A stretch of DNA of 64,000 bases from assembly GCA_023423715.1 (NCBI GenBank), contig JAFAFC010000029.1, positions 1 through 64,000 of the forward strand. Reading direction: 5' to 3'. Under the pieces are notes generated by a model, which did no database searches, was not told the origin of the DNA, and worked only from the letters and a program-made list of their open reading frames with translations. The translations under genes were made by a program, and so were the position numbers. The stretch comes from Bacteroidota bacterium (GTDB lineage Bacteria; Bacteroidota; Bacteroidia; Flavobacteriales; Weeksellaceae). Shown one piece after another: positions 29,549 to 38,147 of this stretch. How positions within the stretch are numbered: position 1 is the stretch's first letter; every line of letters starts with the position of its first letter.

Positions 29549-29977
29549 ATGAATTTTAAAGATATTCATATTGGTCAATTGATTGAGCAATGCTTTTCAG
29601 AAAATAAATTAGAAATTTCAAGGGTATCTACCTTTTTTAAATGTACTGAGGAAGAAGTTCGAAAAATGTTCCTAAATAAGAGTCTTGATACGGACGTTCT
29701 TTTAAGGTGGAGCAAGCTTTTAGAATACGACTTCTTTCGAGTATATTCTCAACACCTTATCCTGTATGCTCCAGTTGCTGCAGTCGAAGAAAATAAGAGA
29801 AAAAAGACCAAAACAAAACTCCCACAATTCCGTAAGAATATTTATACCCAGGAGGTCATTGATTTTATCCTCGATCAGATTCGGTCAAAGGAAATGACTA
29901 AAAAAGAGGTGATGGAACGCTACAGGATACCCAAAACAACCCTATACAAATGGATAGAAAAATACGGAAATAATTAA
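29549..29977 (+). CDS. HTH protein, transposase-OrfA-like
   Basis: A 142-residue protein with two possible DNA-binding parts. The N-terminal half resembles a Cro-like helix pair (EISRVSTFFKCTEEEVRKMF). The C-terminal half is a Psq/IS3-OrfA-like HTH (KKEVMERYRIPKTTLYKWIEKY). A basic linker (KRKKTKTKLP) joins them. No partner transposase or terminal inverted repeats are visible, so it is more likely an island regulator than an insertion sequence. It lies 16 bases before another small HTH gene. Confidence 0.6.
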   Translation: MNFKDIHIGQLIEQCFSENKLEISRVSTFFKCTEEEVRKMFLNKSLDTDVLLRWSKLLEYDFFRVYSQHLILYAPVAAVEENKRKKTKTKLPQFRKNIYTQEVIDFILDQIRSKEMTKKEVMERYRIPKTTLYKWIEKYGNN

Positions 29978-29993
29978 ATAAGATAAAAAACAG

Positions 29994-30302
29994 ATGATAA
30001 AGCCAGATTACCACACCATTTATACAGATATATTACACAAAAAATTCCCACACAAAGTAGAAGAAAATCTGTACCTACTTCAAAGAAAATCTTTGTCTGT
30101 AATTGACATTCTTTTTCTTAACGATAGAATCTTTGGTAAATCCAATAATGAAAGTCAGAAATACCGTTCCTATCAAAAATCCGACATACTGAAAATCTTG
30201 GAGTACCAGAAGAAAAACGGGCTAAATGATACTCAGTTGGCAAATTGTTTCAAACTAAGCAGGAATACGGTGGCGAAATGGAAGAAAATATTTTTGGTGT
30301 AA
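29994..30302 (+). CDS. Small HTH domain protein
   Basis: A 102-residue DNA-binding protein with a C-terminal HTH (LNDTQLANCFKLSRNTVAKWKKIF) after a helical region. It forms an operon with the preceding HTH gene and ends just before a terminator. Similar pairs accompany RteC in flavobacterial islands, which suggests control of excision or expression. No target is known from sequence. Confidence 0.62.
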   Translation: MIKPDYHTIYTDILHKKFPHKVEENLYLLQRKSLSVIDILFLNDRIFGKSNNESQKYRSYQKSDILKILEYQKKNGLNDTQLANCFKLSRNTVAKWKKIFLV

Positions 30303-30307
30303 TGAAG

Positions 30308-30328
30308 GAGGCTTTTGCCTCTTTTTTT
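30308..30328 (+). terminator. Terminator after small HTH gene
   Basis: GAGGC-TTTT-GCCTC followed by seven T. It lies just before the rteC start and rules out the in-frame TTG at 30315 as a start. Confidence 0.75.
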
Positions 30329-30344
30329 ATTTAAGAAATCAGCT

Positions 30345-31190
30345 ATGTATAAAATCGAAACGCTTTTATTAAACCTTGCAGAGCAACTCAATTTCATTGA
30401 CATAGAAGTCGATGATATTCTTCTGAAATGTGAGAAGTCAGTTGAAATAACTGTAAAAGCTATACAGGTTGCAAAAAGAGAAATTTTAAAGACGACCTTC
30501 AAATCGGATGCTGAAGAAATTAACTTCTTTAAAGAAATAAAACCTCAGTTTACATCAAAAAGAATCTATTACAACTCCGTTTATCGTATAGAAACCAAAA
30601 AACCTTCGGGGAGTATCCGTATACTAAAGAAATATTACAATAACGAGCTCGAAAAACTCAAAAGATATTTCGATGATAACCTTGATTTCTATAAATACTA
30701 CCGTACAAAAAGTACCTATCTGGATTACAAGTATTTTGTAAGAGGTACATTTGATGTGAAGCAAAATCTTGATAATTTTTACTACGAAGCAGACCTCAAA
30801 TTTACCACCTCGCACGATTTTAAGGTAGCTAAAATTATGGCAAATGATCTTATTCAAGTATACTTAGAAGATCAGCTATCCAACTTGGATAGGAAAGAAA
30901 ACAGAAGTCCATCAGAAGTTCTACCAAAGTCTGCAGTATATTGGACAAGTACAAAAGTATCCCTAATAGAATTGATATATGCTCTTAATGCCGCAGGAGT
31001 ACTCAATCATGGACAGCTGGAACTAAACGCAACTGCAGACTTTTTCGAAAAAGTATTCAATATAGACCTCGGGCAATACCATCGAAGCTTCCTCGAATTG
31101 CGTGAAAGGAAAAATGCAAGAACAAAATTTCTGGATTTTCTAAAAGAAGTCCTTACAAGAAAAATGGATGATGCAGATGAACTGCTATGA
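30345..31190 (+). CDS. rteC: RteC-family regulator
   Basis: A 281-residue RteC-domain protein. In CTnDOT-type elements RteC activates excision genes. Family-like features are the NFFKEIKPQFTSKRIYYNSVYRIE segment near residue 60, a central Tyr-rich helical part (FDDNLDFYKYYRTKSTYLDYKYF), and the C-terminal winged-helix-like TKVSLIELIYALNAAGVLNHGQ. The ATG at 30345 is chosen because the upstream TTG lies inside a terminator. It supports the mobile-element origin of the region. No RteA/RteB pair is present. Confidence 0.85.
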   Translation: MYKIETLLLNLAEQLNFIDIEVDDILLKCEKSVEITVKAIQVAKREILKTTFKSDAEEINFFKEIKPQFTSKRIYYNSVYRIETKKPSGSIRILKKYYNNELEKLKRYFDDNLDFYKYYRTKSTYLDYKYFVRGTFDVKQNLDNFYYEADLKFTTSHDFKVAKIMANDLIQVYLEDQLSNLDRKENRSPSEVLPKSAVYWTSTKVSLIELIYALNAAGVLNHGQLELNATADFFEKVFNIDLGQYHRSFLELRERKNARTKFLDFLKEVLTRKMDDADELL

Positions 31191-31303
31191 GTAATAGATT
31201 TTATACTTTTTTCATCAAAAATCTTTCAGAACTTCGGTAAACCTTCTGAAAAGTTCCCGGTAAAAACCCACAATTTTGAAACCATAATCTTAAAACTAAA
31301 ATT

Positions 31304-31561
31304 ATGGCAGTCAACATTATTACCAAAGAAGACCTTCAGGAATTTAAGGAAGAATTACTAGAAGAAATCAAAAAATTGTTTTCATTTAAAAGTACAGAGC
31401 AAAAATTGTGGCTCCGTTCCGCTGAGGTTAAAGAACTATTAAAAATCTCCTCTGGAACATTGCAAAACCTCAGAATTAATGGAACGTTATCCTATACACG
31501 TATCGGAGGCACATTATACTACAACTACAAAGACATTGAAAAGCTTTTTAATGAAAAATAA
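31304..31561 (+). CDS. Excisionase-type HTH protein
   Basis: An 85-residue protein with an N-terminal amphipathic helix (EEFKEELLEEIKKLF-like) and a MerR/Xis-type HTH_17 domain (LRSAEVKELLKISSGTLQNLRINGTL, then YTRIGGTLYYNYKDI). This form is standard in Bacteroidota islands downstream of RteC and may act in excision or in controlling the replication-type genes that follow. Confidence 0.75.
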   Translation: MAVNIITKEDLQEFKEELLEEIKKLFSFKSTEQKLWLRSAEVKELLKISSGTLQNLRINGTLSYTRIGGTLYYNYKDIEKLFNEK

Positions 31562-31727
31562 TTTTTAACAATCGGCCTAGGGTTTGGAGGCGTTAAGAAA
31601 TTTTGAATTTAATCTGTTAAGAAGCTTCTACTGTTTGAGCACACTTAGGCAAAAGCAAAGGAGCGAGTTTAGAAGGTTCAGGATTCAATTTTAAATTTTA
31701 GCCGAAAACCCAAGCCTTGACTTTTTA

Positions 31728-31753
31728 GCTCTTTTGTGTCAAGACAAAAGAGC
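31728..31753. repeat. Stem-loop before the replication-type gene
   Basis: GCTCTTTTGT / ACAAAAGAGC, a perfect 10-bp stem with loop GTCAAG, ten bases before the ATG at 31763. It may be a regulatory hairpin or part of an origin. The other 150 bases of the gap hold no gene. Confidence 0.55.
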
Positions 31754-31762
31754 AAATAAATT

Positions 31763-32578
31763 ATGAATTACATTCGGCATTTAACAGGCTTCTACAACAA
31801 AATCCAGCAAGACGAGCGCCTGAATCCAACACACATCAGCTTATATCTGGCGTTATTTCAATTCTGGAATATTAATCATTTTCAGAACCCAATCAGTATT
31901 TCCAGAAACGAAATGATGAGGTTAAGCAAAATCTCAGCTTTGGGAACATATCACAAGTGCATCAAGGAATTGCAAGCATTCGGCTATATCGAATATATTC
32001 CATCTTTCAACCCATACAAAGGTAGTTTGGTAAATCTTTACAATTTCGACAACTCAGAAGTTCAGAATTTAAACAGGAAGCATACTAAAAAACGTACAAC
32101 TACTGAACAAGAATTGAACAAGCCTCGTATTAAAATCGATACAGGTAGTAGACAAGCATTGATACCTTCTATAAACAATACAAACATTATAAACAATAAA
32201 CAGAATGTAACCACACCCGTAAGTCATTCACTTTTTGAACAACCCTCTGTCATTCCGAATGAAGCGAAGCGTAATGAGGAATCTCTGTCGCATAAATTTC
32301 ACCCACCACAACTTTCCGAAATCCAAATGTATTTCGCAGAAAAAGATGCACCAGCTGAAGAAGCAGAAAAATTCTTCAACCACTACGAAAGCAACGGCTG
32401 GCTGGTCGGCGGAAAATCCAAAATGAAAAACTGGCAGGCAGCCGCAAGAAACTGGCTTTTAAATGCCAAAAAGTTCAATACTAGCCAAAATTTACCATCA
32501 ACTAGCAACCATCAACTAACAACTAAAAGCAACCACCTCAGCGCATCTACCAACAAATCTTATCAGGAAAAATTATAA
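31763..32578 (+). CDS. Winged-helix replication-initiation-like protein
   Basis: A 271-residue protein. The N-terminal winged-helix region (LNPTHISLYLALFQFWN, SRNEMMRLSKISALGTYHKCIKELQAFGYIEY) is followed by a low-complexity linker. The C-terminal motif (FNHYESNGWLVGGKSKMKNWQAAARNWL) is typical of DnaD/phage-O-like replication proteins. It is followed 15 bases later by a DnaC-like ATPase, the usual initiator/helicase-loader pair of phages and plasmids. The linker contains a repeat-derived insertion (32247-32287). Confidence 0.7.
   Translation: MNYIRHLTGFYNKIQQDERLNPTHISLYLALFQFWNINHFQNPISISRNEMMRLSKISALGTYHKCIKELQAFGYIEYIPSFNPYKGSLVNLYNFDNSEVQNLNRKHTKKRTTTEQELNKPRIKIDTGSRQALIPSINNTNIINNKQNVTTPVSHSLFEQPSVIPNEAKRNEESLSHKFHPPQLSEIQMYFAEKDAPAEEAEKFFNHYESNGWLVGGKSKMKNWQAAARNWLLNAKKFNTSQNLPSTSNHQLTTKSNHLSASTNKSYQEKL
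32247..32287 (+). repeat. REP-like dispersed repeat inside a coding sequence
   Basis: The segment CTGTCATTCCGAATGAAGCG (start) continuing AAGCGTAATGAGGAATCTC resembles the short palindromic repeats scattered in Bacteroidota genomes. It is translated in frame as SVIPNEAKRNEESL in the linker of the replication-type protein. The identification is from memory of such repeats; only one copy is present in the window. Confidence 0.5.
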
Positions 32579-32593
32579 AAATTACCACAACCA

Positions 32594-33235
32594 ATGAAAC
32601 TCCCAACTGAAGCAATAGAAATGTCTTACGATTACCAAAAAGTAGTTTCCCAGCTTATTCAAAAAGGCGAAATCCTTTTAGGTAAAAGATTTTATATTCC
32701 AATGAGTGAGCGCGGAATTATCTTCGGAATCCTCGCTTGGTTTTTGGAAGACGAGCTTGTTGCAGAAAAAATGAATATTGATCTCAGCAAAGGAATTCTT
32801 TTAAGCGGTCCTATTGGTTGCGGAAAAACCACACTTTTCAAACTGATGCAAAATTTTCCGACAAAAAGAAAAGGTTTCGGAATCATTTCCACACGTCAGA
32901 TTGTTTCAGAATTTATGCAGTCCGGCTACGAAGTATTAGAAAAATATTCCCGCGGAAATTTCAGTCACGATATCAGAACTCCGAAAACCTATTGCTTCGA
33001 CGATCTTGGTACAGAAACCACCTCCAAATACTTTGGCAACGATTGCAATGTGATGGCAGAAATCCTCTTAACCCGCTATGATCTGTTCAAGGAAAAAGGC
33101 ATCATTACCCACATCACAACCAACCTCTCCGCCTCCGAAATTGAATCTCAATACGGCAACCGCTTGCGCTCCAGGATGAGAGAGATGTTCAATTTGTATG
33201 GATATGAGGAGGGGTCGGGGGATAAGAGGAAATGA
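32594..33235 (+). CDS. DnaC/IstB-like helicase-loader ATPase
   Basis: A 213-residue AAA+ ATPase. Walker A is LLSGPIGCGKTTLFKLM, Walker B is TYCFDDLGTE, sensor 1 is ITHITTNLSA and the arginine-finger region is YGNRLRSRMREMF. This is the DnaC/IstB pattern. With the winged-helix initiator upstream and no IstA transposase nearby, a role in loading the replicative helicase on the excised element is most likely. Confidence 0.78.
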   Translation: MKLPTEAIEMSYDYQKVVSQLIQKGEILLGKRFYIPMSERGIIFGILAWFLEDELVAEKMNIDLSKGILLSGPIGCGKTTLFKLMQNFPTKRKGFGIISTRQIVSEFMQSGYEVLEKYSRGNFSHDIRTPKTYCFDDLGTETTSKYFGNDCNVMAEILLTRYDLFKEKGIITHITTNLSASEIESQYGNRLRSRMREMFNLYGYEEGSGDKRK

Positions 33236-33309
33236 GGAAAGCCTATTTGAAGTTTATATAGTTTTGATGTGGCTAAGATTATACATAAATTTGATTAATT
33301 ATTTTTTAT

Positions 33310-34689
33310 ATGATTAGTGTATTAGAACTGGAAAATCTTGTTTCTTCAGGAGAAGGATATAACGTAGAGTTTAAAGTAAGTTTTCCTTCCAAAATGAGAG
33401 AAGTTACAGAAGAAGTATGTGCTTTTGCAAATGCTGCAGGAGGAACTCTTTTGATTGGTGTTGATGATGATAATAAAGTTCAAGGAATCACTTTTGATAA
33501 TGTAAAACGTTCTGCATTACAAAATTCTATTGGGGAAATCTCTCCCACACTTCATTGTGATATTTATACAGCAGAAGTTGAAGGAAAGGAAATTATAGTA
33601 ATAGAAGTTCCTTCCGGAGATAATAAACCGTATGTTCTGTCCGGAGCAATATATGTCCGTCAAGGTCCTAATTCCCAAAAACTGACAACCGTAGAAGAAA
33701 TGAGAGATTTCTTTCAGCAGGCAGACCGCATTTATTTTGATGAAGCTCCGTGCAAAGCAATTGATATTGCCAAAGACATTCCGGAAGAAAATATCAGACA
33801 ATTCAGAGAATTGGCAGGATTTAATAGTACTATTGCTGATGAGCAGATTTTCAATAATTTAAAGCTCTATACCAAAGATACTTTTCTGAAAAACGGAGCT
33901 GTATTATTTTTCGCTCAGAATCCCGAACAATTCTTTGAAAAAGCAGTAGTAAGATGTATTGAATTTGAAGGCACAGACAAAAGATTTATCATTGATGATA
34001 AAGTAATGTCGGGTACATTATATCAGCAATTTCTTCAGGGAATGGAATGGTTAAAGGGAAAACTGAATGTTCGATATGATATTGAGGGAGCCGGTTCTCG
34101 ACCAAGAAAAGAAATATGGGAGATTCCAGAAACCGTCTTTAGAGAAGCCATTATCAATGCTTTGGCTCACAGGGATTATTATGAAAAAGGAGCAAGAATA
34201 ACCATTGAATTATTTGAAGATAGAATTGAAATATCCAATCCTGGTGGTTTGGTAAGTGGTATTCCCAGAAATGAATTTGGGAAAAGAAGTTTAAGCAGAA
34301 ATCCCCTTATTTTTGGTTTGTTTGAAAGGGTCAGAATGGTAGAACAGATAGGTTCAGGTATTGTAAGGATGAGAGATTTAATGTTAGAAGCCGGACTTAC
34401 TCCTCCTGAATTTACAATGGATGGAATGTTTACTGTAACATTCAGAAGACCTTTTGATTTTGAAAAGTGGGTAGAAAGGTGGGTAGAAAGACTAACAGAT
34501 AATAGAGTTAAAATTCTCAGAGAAGTTCATAAAAACAATAGAGTGACAAAAAGAGAATTAGAGCAAAAAATTAACATAAGTGCTTCTGCTATAGATAATA
34601 ACATAGGGGTCCTTAAAGAATTAGGTTTGCTTGAAAGAGAAGGAAGTGATAAAGGTGGCAACTGGAGTATCAATTATATCTTACCTTAA
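33310..34689 (+). CDS. AlbA_2/Schlafen-type ATP-binding transcriptional regulator
   Basis: A 459-residue protein with three parts. An AlbA_2 (Schlafen) domain lies at about 1-130 (YNVEFKVSFPS, FANAAGGTLLIGVDDDNK). A GHKL ATPase-like domain follows (REAIINALAHRDYYEKG, IELFEDRIEISNPGGL). A winged helix ends the protein (RVTKRELEQKINISASAIDNNI). Such proteins are annotated as RecG-like or transcriptional regulators and recur in defence islands, but their reaction is unclear. An insert with repeated WVERWVERL precedes the winged helix. A terminator separates it from the next gene. Confidence 0.8.
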   Translation: MISVLELENLVSSGEGYNVEFKVSFPSKMREVTEEVCAFANAAGGTLLIGVDDDNKVQGITFDNVKRSALQNSIGEISPTLHCDIYTAEVEGKEIIVIEVPSGDNKPYVLSGAIYVRQGPNSQKLTTVEEMRDFFQQADRIYFDEAPCKAIDIAKDIPEENIRQFRELAGFNSTIADEQIFNNLKLYTKDTFLKNGAVLFFAQNPEQFFEKAVVRCIEFEGTDKRFIIDDKVMSGTLYQQFLQGMEWLKGKLNVRYDIEGAGSRPRKEIWEIPETVFREAIINALAHRDYYEKGARITIELFEDRIEISNPGGLVSGIPRNEFGKRSLSRNPLIFGLFERVRMVEQIGSGIVRMRDLMLEAGLTPPEFTMDGMFTVTFRRPFDFEKWVERWVERLTDNRVKILREVHKNNRVTKRELEQKINISASAIDNNIGVLKELGLLEREGSDKGGNWSINYILP

Positions 34690-34808
34690 GGTGGGTAGAA
34701 AAAGTGGGTAGAAAAAGAATTTCAAAATGCATAAAATGTAAAATTACATTATTGAAAAATGATTTCAATAAATCATTCTACTAATAAATAGAACAATTTT
34801 CTTTAACT

Positions 34809-34833
34809 AAGGATGTGTACATCCTTCTTTTTT
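34809..34833 (+). terminator. Terminator between AlbA_2 gene and 964-aa gene
   Basis: AAGGATG-TGTA-CATCCTT followed by CTTTTTT. Confidence 0.85.
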
Positions 34834-34884
34834 ATTTTTACTTATTAAGCTGTGACTGCTGTCATCAATAGAAAATTTTAATTT

Positions 34885-37779
34885 ATGATTAACCCTATCT
34901 TTTCTGAGTCTTTTTTGTCAAACTATTTATATGATTTTAATTTTTCTAATATTCCAAATATTCGTGAAATAAAAATTGTTTTAAGAAACTTAATTGGAGA
35001 ATTGAAATCAGGCAAACTGGAAAGTTTAAAAGAAGAAGAAATTAAATCCAGATTTGTAACCTCGTTCTTTGGTGATGTTCTTGGCTTTAATTATGGGAAT
35101 TCTAATCAGTGGATGCTCAGAGAAGAAAAAAAATCTGAGATTAATGGTACTAAATCAGATGCAGCTTTAGGATTTTTTTTTGAAGATAAAGATAAGGATG
35201 ATGTTAGAGTTGCTATTGAAATAAAGGACTCAAAAACAAATTTGGACGAGAGACAGAATAGAGTAAAAAGCTTTACACCTGTTGAGCAGGCATTTAATTA
35301 TGCACCACAGATGGGAGGCAACTGCAAATGGGTCATTGTTTCAAATATTAAAGAAATTAGATTTTATCCAAGTAATGATAGATCAAAGTGCCAAGTTTTT
35401 TTCCTAAAAGATTTAGAAAATGAAACAAAGTTAAAAGAATTACTATTTCTCTTTCATAAAGATCGATTCATAAAGCACAATACAAAAGACAGATCCAATA
35501 CCGATATTCTCTTCAATAAATCTATAGAGTATGTAGAAAATGAGAGTTTAGTTGTCCATATAATTGATAAGATATATTATTCATTAAAGAGATTTGAAGA
35601 TTTAGGTTTTGTAAGTCCAGAGTATATTGCCTCAATAAAACCATTCAATATTTTAGATGAATATGTTTGGCATTATGAAAGTGAAAAATTATTTACAATA
35701 AATTCTGATATTTATCTTCTTCTTAACGAAATATCAATAATAGATTCAAATATTATATTTTCTGAGAAATTGGAAAAAGAGATTGAAAGTTATGATGTCA
35801 TCGAATCTAAAGAAAAACTAAAATGGTCTTTTAAGTTTCTTAATAACTGTATGATTACAGAAATTCAAGCTATAAAAGATTATTCAATAGAAGTATATAA
35901 AAATAAGAGAACAATTGGATTCTCTAAAAAACATACATTCAGTACTAGTGAAGATAATTATATAATCAAGGATATTCAAATTAAGAATAATGAAAATATT
36001 GAATGTGATTGTGTCATATGCAATTATAGAAATTTCAAATTTGATAATTTAATCAGAAGATTACGAAAAAATGAAGGAAATCGTGATTATAATAATCTTC
36101 AATATGGTTTTGGGAATTTTTTAGTAAGCTCTAATAATTACAAAAATTCATATACTATTTTAAAAGAGATTCAGTCTGATATAAAACAATATCCAGAGAA
36201 AGGGATTACTTATTTTTTAGCGTCTTTTAATCTGACATTATTATATAACTTAATACAATCGTATGATTTAGAAGATAGAGAAAAAATCCGTTCAGAAATA
36301 AGAAATATAGATTTGGATAAGCTTATTTATAATGAACTGGAGTTTTATATCGAAAATGACGTCATAACGTATTTGAAAAAAATTAAAGATGATGATTATA
36401 TTGATAAAATTAAAGATTCGGTTGATAGTACCTATCTAAAAATAATTGATTTAAAAGAGTTGCTGGAAAATGATGGAAAGTTACACAGTGGTCCAAACCA
36501 CGCTTATAAGTTACTAATAAAGCTTCATCAACTAAGTTTATACATTTATAACAACAACTTATTTTATTTAAAATTCACCAAATACAAACAAATTTTTGAA
36601 AAAATTTTTGAAGGATTACTTCTAAGCCATAATACGCCAGATCATGGTTTACTGTTCTTTAATGATTTTGTCTTAACAGAAACTATTTTAAATGTTCCCC
36701 AAAGTAATCTACTAAAGATTTTAAAAAATCAAAAAACATTAAGAAGCAATGATGATTCAGTAACAAAACTTTTAGAAAAATTTTCTAATATGCTGATTTC
36801 ATATTACAAGGATGGACATTTTAATGATTTTTATGAAAATAGTATTCTAACAACTCAACTCGAGAATTGGGGATTTCGAGAATTGTATACATCAATTTTT
36901 GCTAATACATTCACTATTCTTTCACGATTAGAAGTATCAAAAGAGCAATTTCAAACTATAAGGAAAGCGTTGATAATATTCTTAAAAATCGAAACAATAT
37001 TAGCTTGGTACGATTTAAGAGAGTTTGAAACATTTTTGATTGATAAAGGTGATTTTTTTGAAATAAAAGAATTGGAAGAAATTCTTCACATTGCTATTAC
37101 CCGAGATAAAATGCATAACAACAAATATGAGGGGTTGTTAAGGAGAATTCCTGTTGTCGTTAACAAATTTTATCCTGAATATCGGTTTTCTAATACCACA
37201 TTATTAAATAGAGCAATATACAATTGCCATTCAGAAAGTAATGATTACATTGATTATCGAAAAATCATAAAAATTGCAACAATTGCAGATAACAATTGTA
37301 AAAAAATATTATTAACTCATTTTCAAGATTACCTTGATATGAGTTTTAATTATGATTTTTACGAAAAATTATTGAAAAACCGGGTTCTTGATTTTGATAC
37401 AAGTGACTATTTTAAAAAGTATGTCTTAGAAATAAATAATAAGAAAGATTGTAATACATACAGATTTGGAAAGCAAGAATTGACAGATTTAATCTTTATC
37501 AATTTCATTTTATTGATTTATGAATTGGATATTAATTTTGAGCGTAAAGAATTGCTCTTGTTGTCAAATACAAATGAGTTTGAAACTTGGTTGCTAAATC
37601 CTCAACAATTCGATTATCAACAATTCAATGTTATTTGGTTATATGAAATGTATGAATTCCCACATATTTTAGCTAAACTTGGCTGTATTTCAAAAATAGG
37701 CGATGCTATTAATAAATTCCTTTTAAACCAATTTGATTCAATATTATTAGAAATTAAATACAAGTATTTTATTAAATAG
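34885..37779 (+). CDS. Large protein with restriction-nuclease-like N-terminal domain
   Basis: A 964-residue protein of unrecognised family as a whole. The N-terminal 210 residues look like the PD-(D/E)xK domain of type I/IIG restriction enzymes: TKSDAALGFFFEDK, then VRVAIEIKDSKTNLDERQ (E-x-K), then PVEQAFNYAPQMGGNCKWVIVSNIKEIRFY. The rest is helix-rich with no methyltransferase or helicase motif. A CDCVICNY cysteine cluster near residue 375 could bind zinc. Very low GC, between two terminators or promoter gaps, so it is a single-gene unit. A defence nuclease is plausible by domain and context, but unproven. Confidence 0.6.
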   Translation: MINPIFSESFLSNYLYDFNFSNIPNIREIKIVLRNLIGELKSGKLESLKEEEIKSRFVTSFFGDVLGFNYGNSNQWMLREEKKSEINGTKSDAALGFFFEDKDKDDVRVAIEIKDSKTNLDERQNRVKSFTPVEQAFNYAPQMGGNCKWVIVSNIKEIRFYPSNDRSKCQVFFLKDLENETKLKELLFLFHKDRFIKHNTKDRSNTDILFNKSIEYVENESLVVHIIDKIYYSLKRFEDLGFVSPEYIASIKPFNILDEYVWHYESEKLFTINSDIYLLLNEISIIDSNIIFSEKLEKEIESYDVIESKEKLKWSFKFLNNCMITEIQAIKDYSIEVYKNKRTIGFSKKHTFSTSEDNYIIKDIQIKNNENIECDCVICNYRNFKFDNLIRRLRKNEGNRDYNNLQYGFGNFLVSSNNYKNSYTILKEIQSDIKQYPEKGITYFLASFNLTLLYNLIQSYDLEDREKIRSEIRNIDLDKLIYNELEFYIENDVITYLKKIKDDDYIDKIKDSVDSTYLKIIDLKELLENDGKLHSGPNHAYKLLIKLHQLSLYIYNNNLFYLKFTKYKQIFEKIFEGLLLSHNTPDHGLLFFNDFVLTETILNVPQSNLLKILKNQKTLRSNDDSVTKLLEKFSNMLISYYKDGHFNDFYENSILTTQLENWGFRELYTSIFANTFTILSRLEVSKEQFQTIRKALIIFLKIETILAWYDLREFETFLIDKGDFFEIKELEEILHIAITRDKMHNNKYEGLLRRIPVVVNKFYPEYRFSNTTLLNRAIYNCHSESNDYIDYRKIIKIATIADNNCKKILLTHFQDYLDMSFNYDFYEKLLKNRVLDFDTSDYFKKYVLEINNKKDCNTYRFGKQELTDLIFINFILLIYELDINFERKELLLLSNTNEFETWLLNPQQFDYQQFNVIWLYEMYEFPHILAKLGCISKIGDAINKFLLNQFDSILLEIKYKYFIK

Positions 37780-38147
37780 TACTTAGAAACATTATTACAC
37801 TTTTTTATAAAATTGTGAATGTAAATAAACTTTTTTTGTTCTCTTAGAACACAGATACATTTAGTTCTCAGGGAGGTTATAATTACCAAACAATAAAATT
37901 TTGCAAACGTGAGATAAAACTTATAAGTTTCCAGTGCGGAAGGAAAGCAATGAAGTAATAAAATGGGAAGTATTTATATGTTTTATGGATAAAAAAGATA
38001 TTGAAAAAGCAAAAAATATTCTTCATTTATCGAGTCATCACAGTGAAATTTATCAGGGATGCATCTGTTCTGAAAGTGACTTATTATAAAAAAAAGAAAA
38101 TGAAAAAATAAAAGAAATGTCTTTATAAGTTTCTCTTAGATAGAAGT
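37780..38147. other. Intergenic region with a short unexplained reading frame
   Basis: 368 bases between the 964-aa gene and the convergent regulator. A frame from GTG 37934 (or ATG 37985) to TAA 38089 reads as protein-like sequence (EVIKWEVFICFMDKKDIEKAK, IYQGCICSESDLL) and could be a gene fragment. No clear terminator was seen. Confidence 0.35.

Noticed and set aside
29549..30302. Insertion sequence based on the two small HTH genes
   Set aside because: No catalytic transposase domain and no terminal inverted repeats or target duplications were seen.
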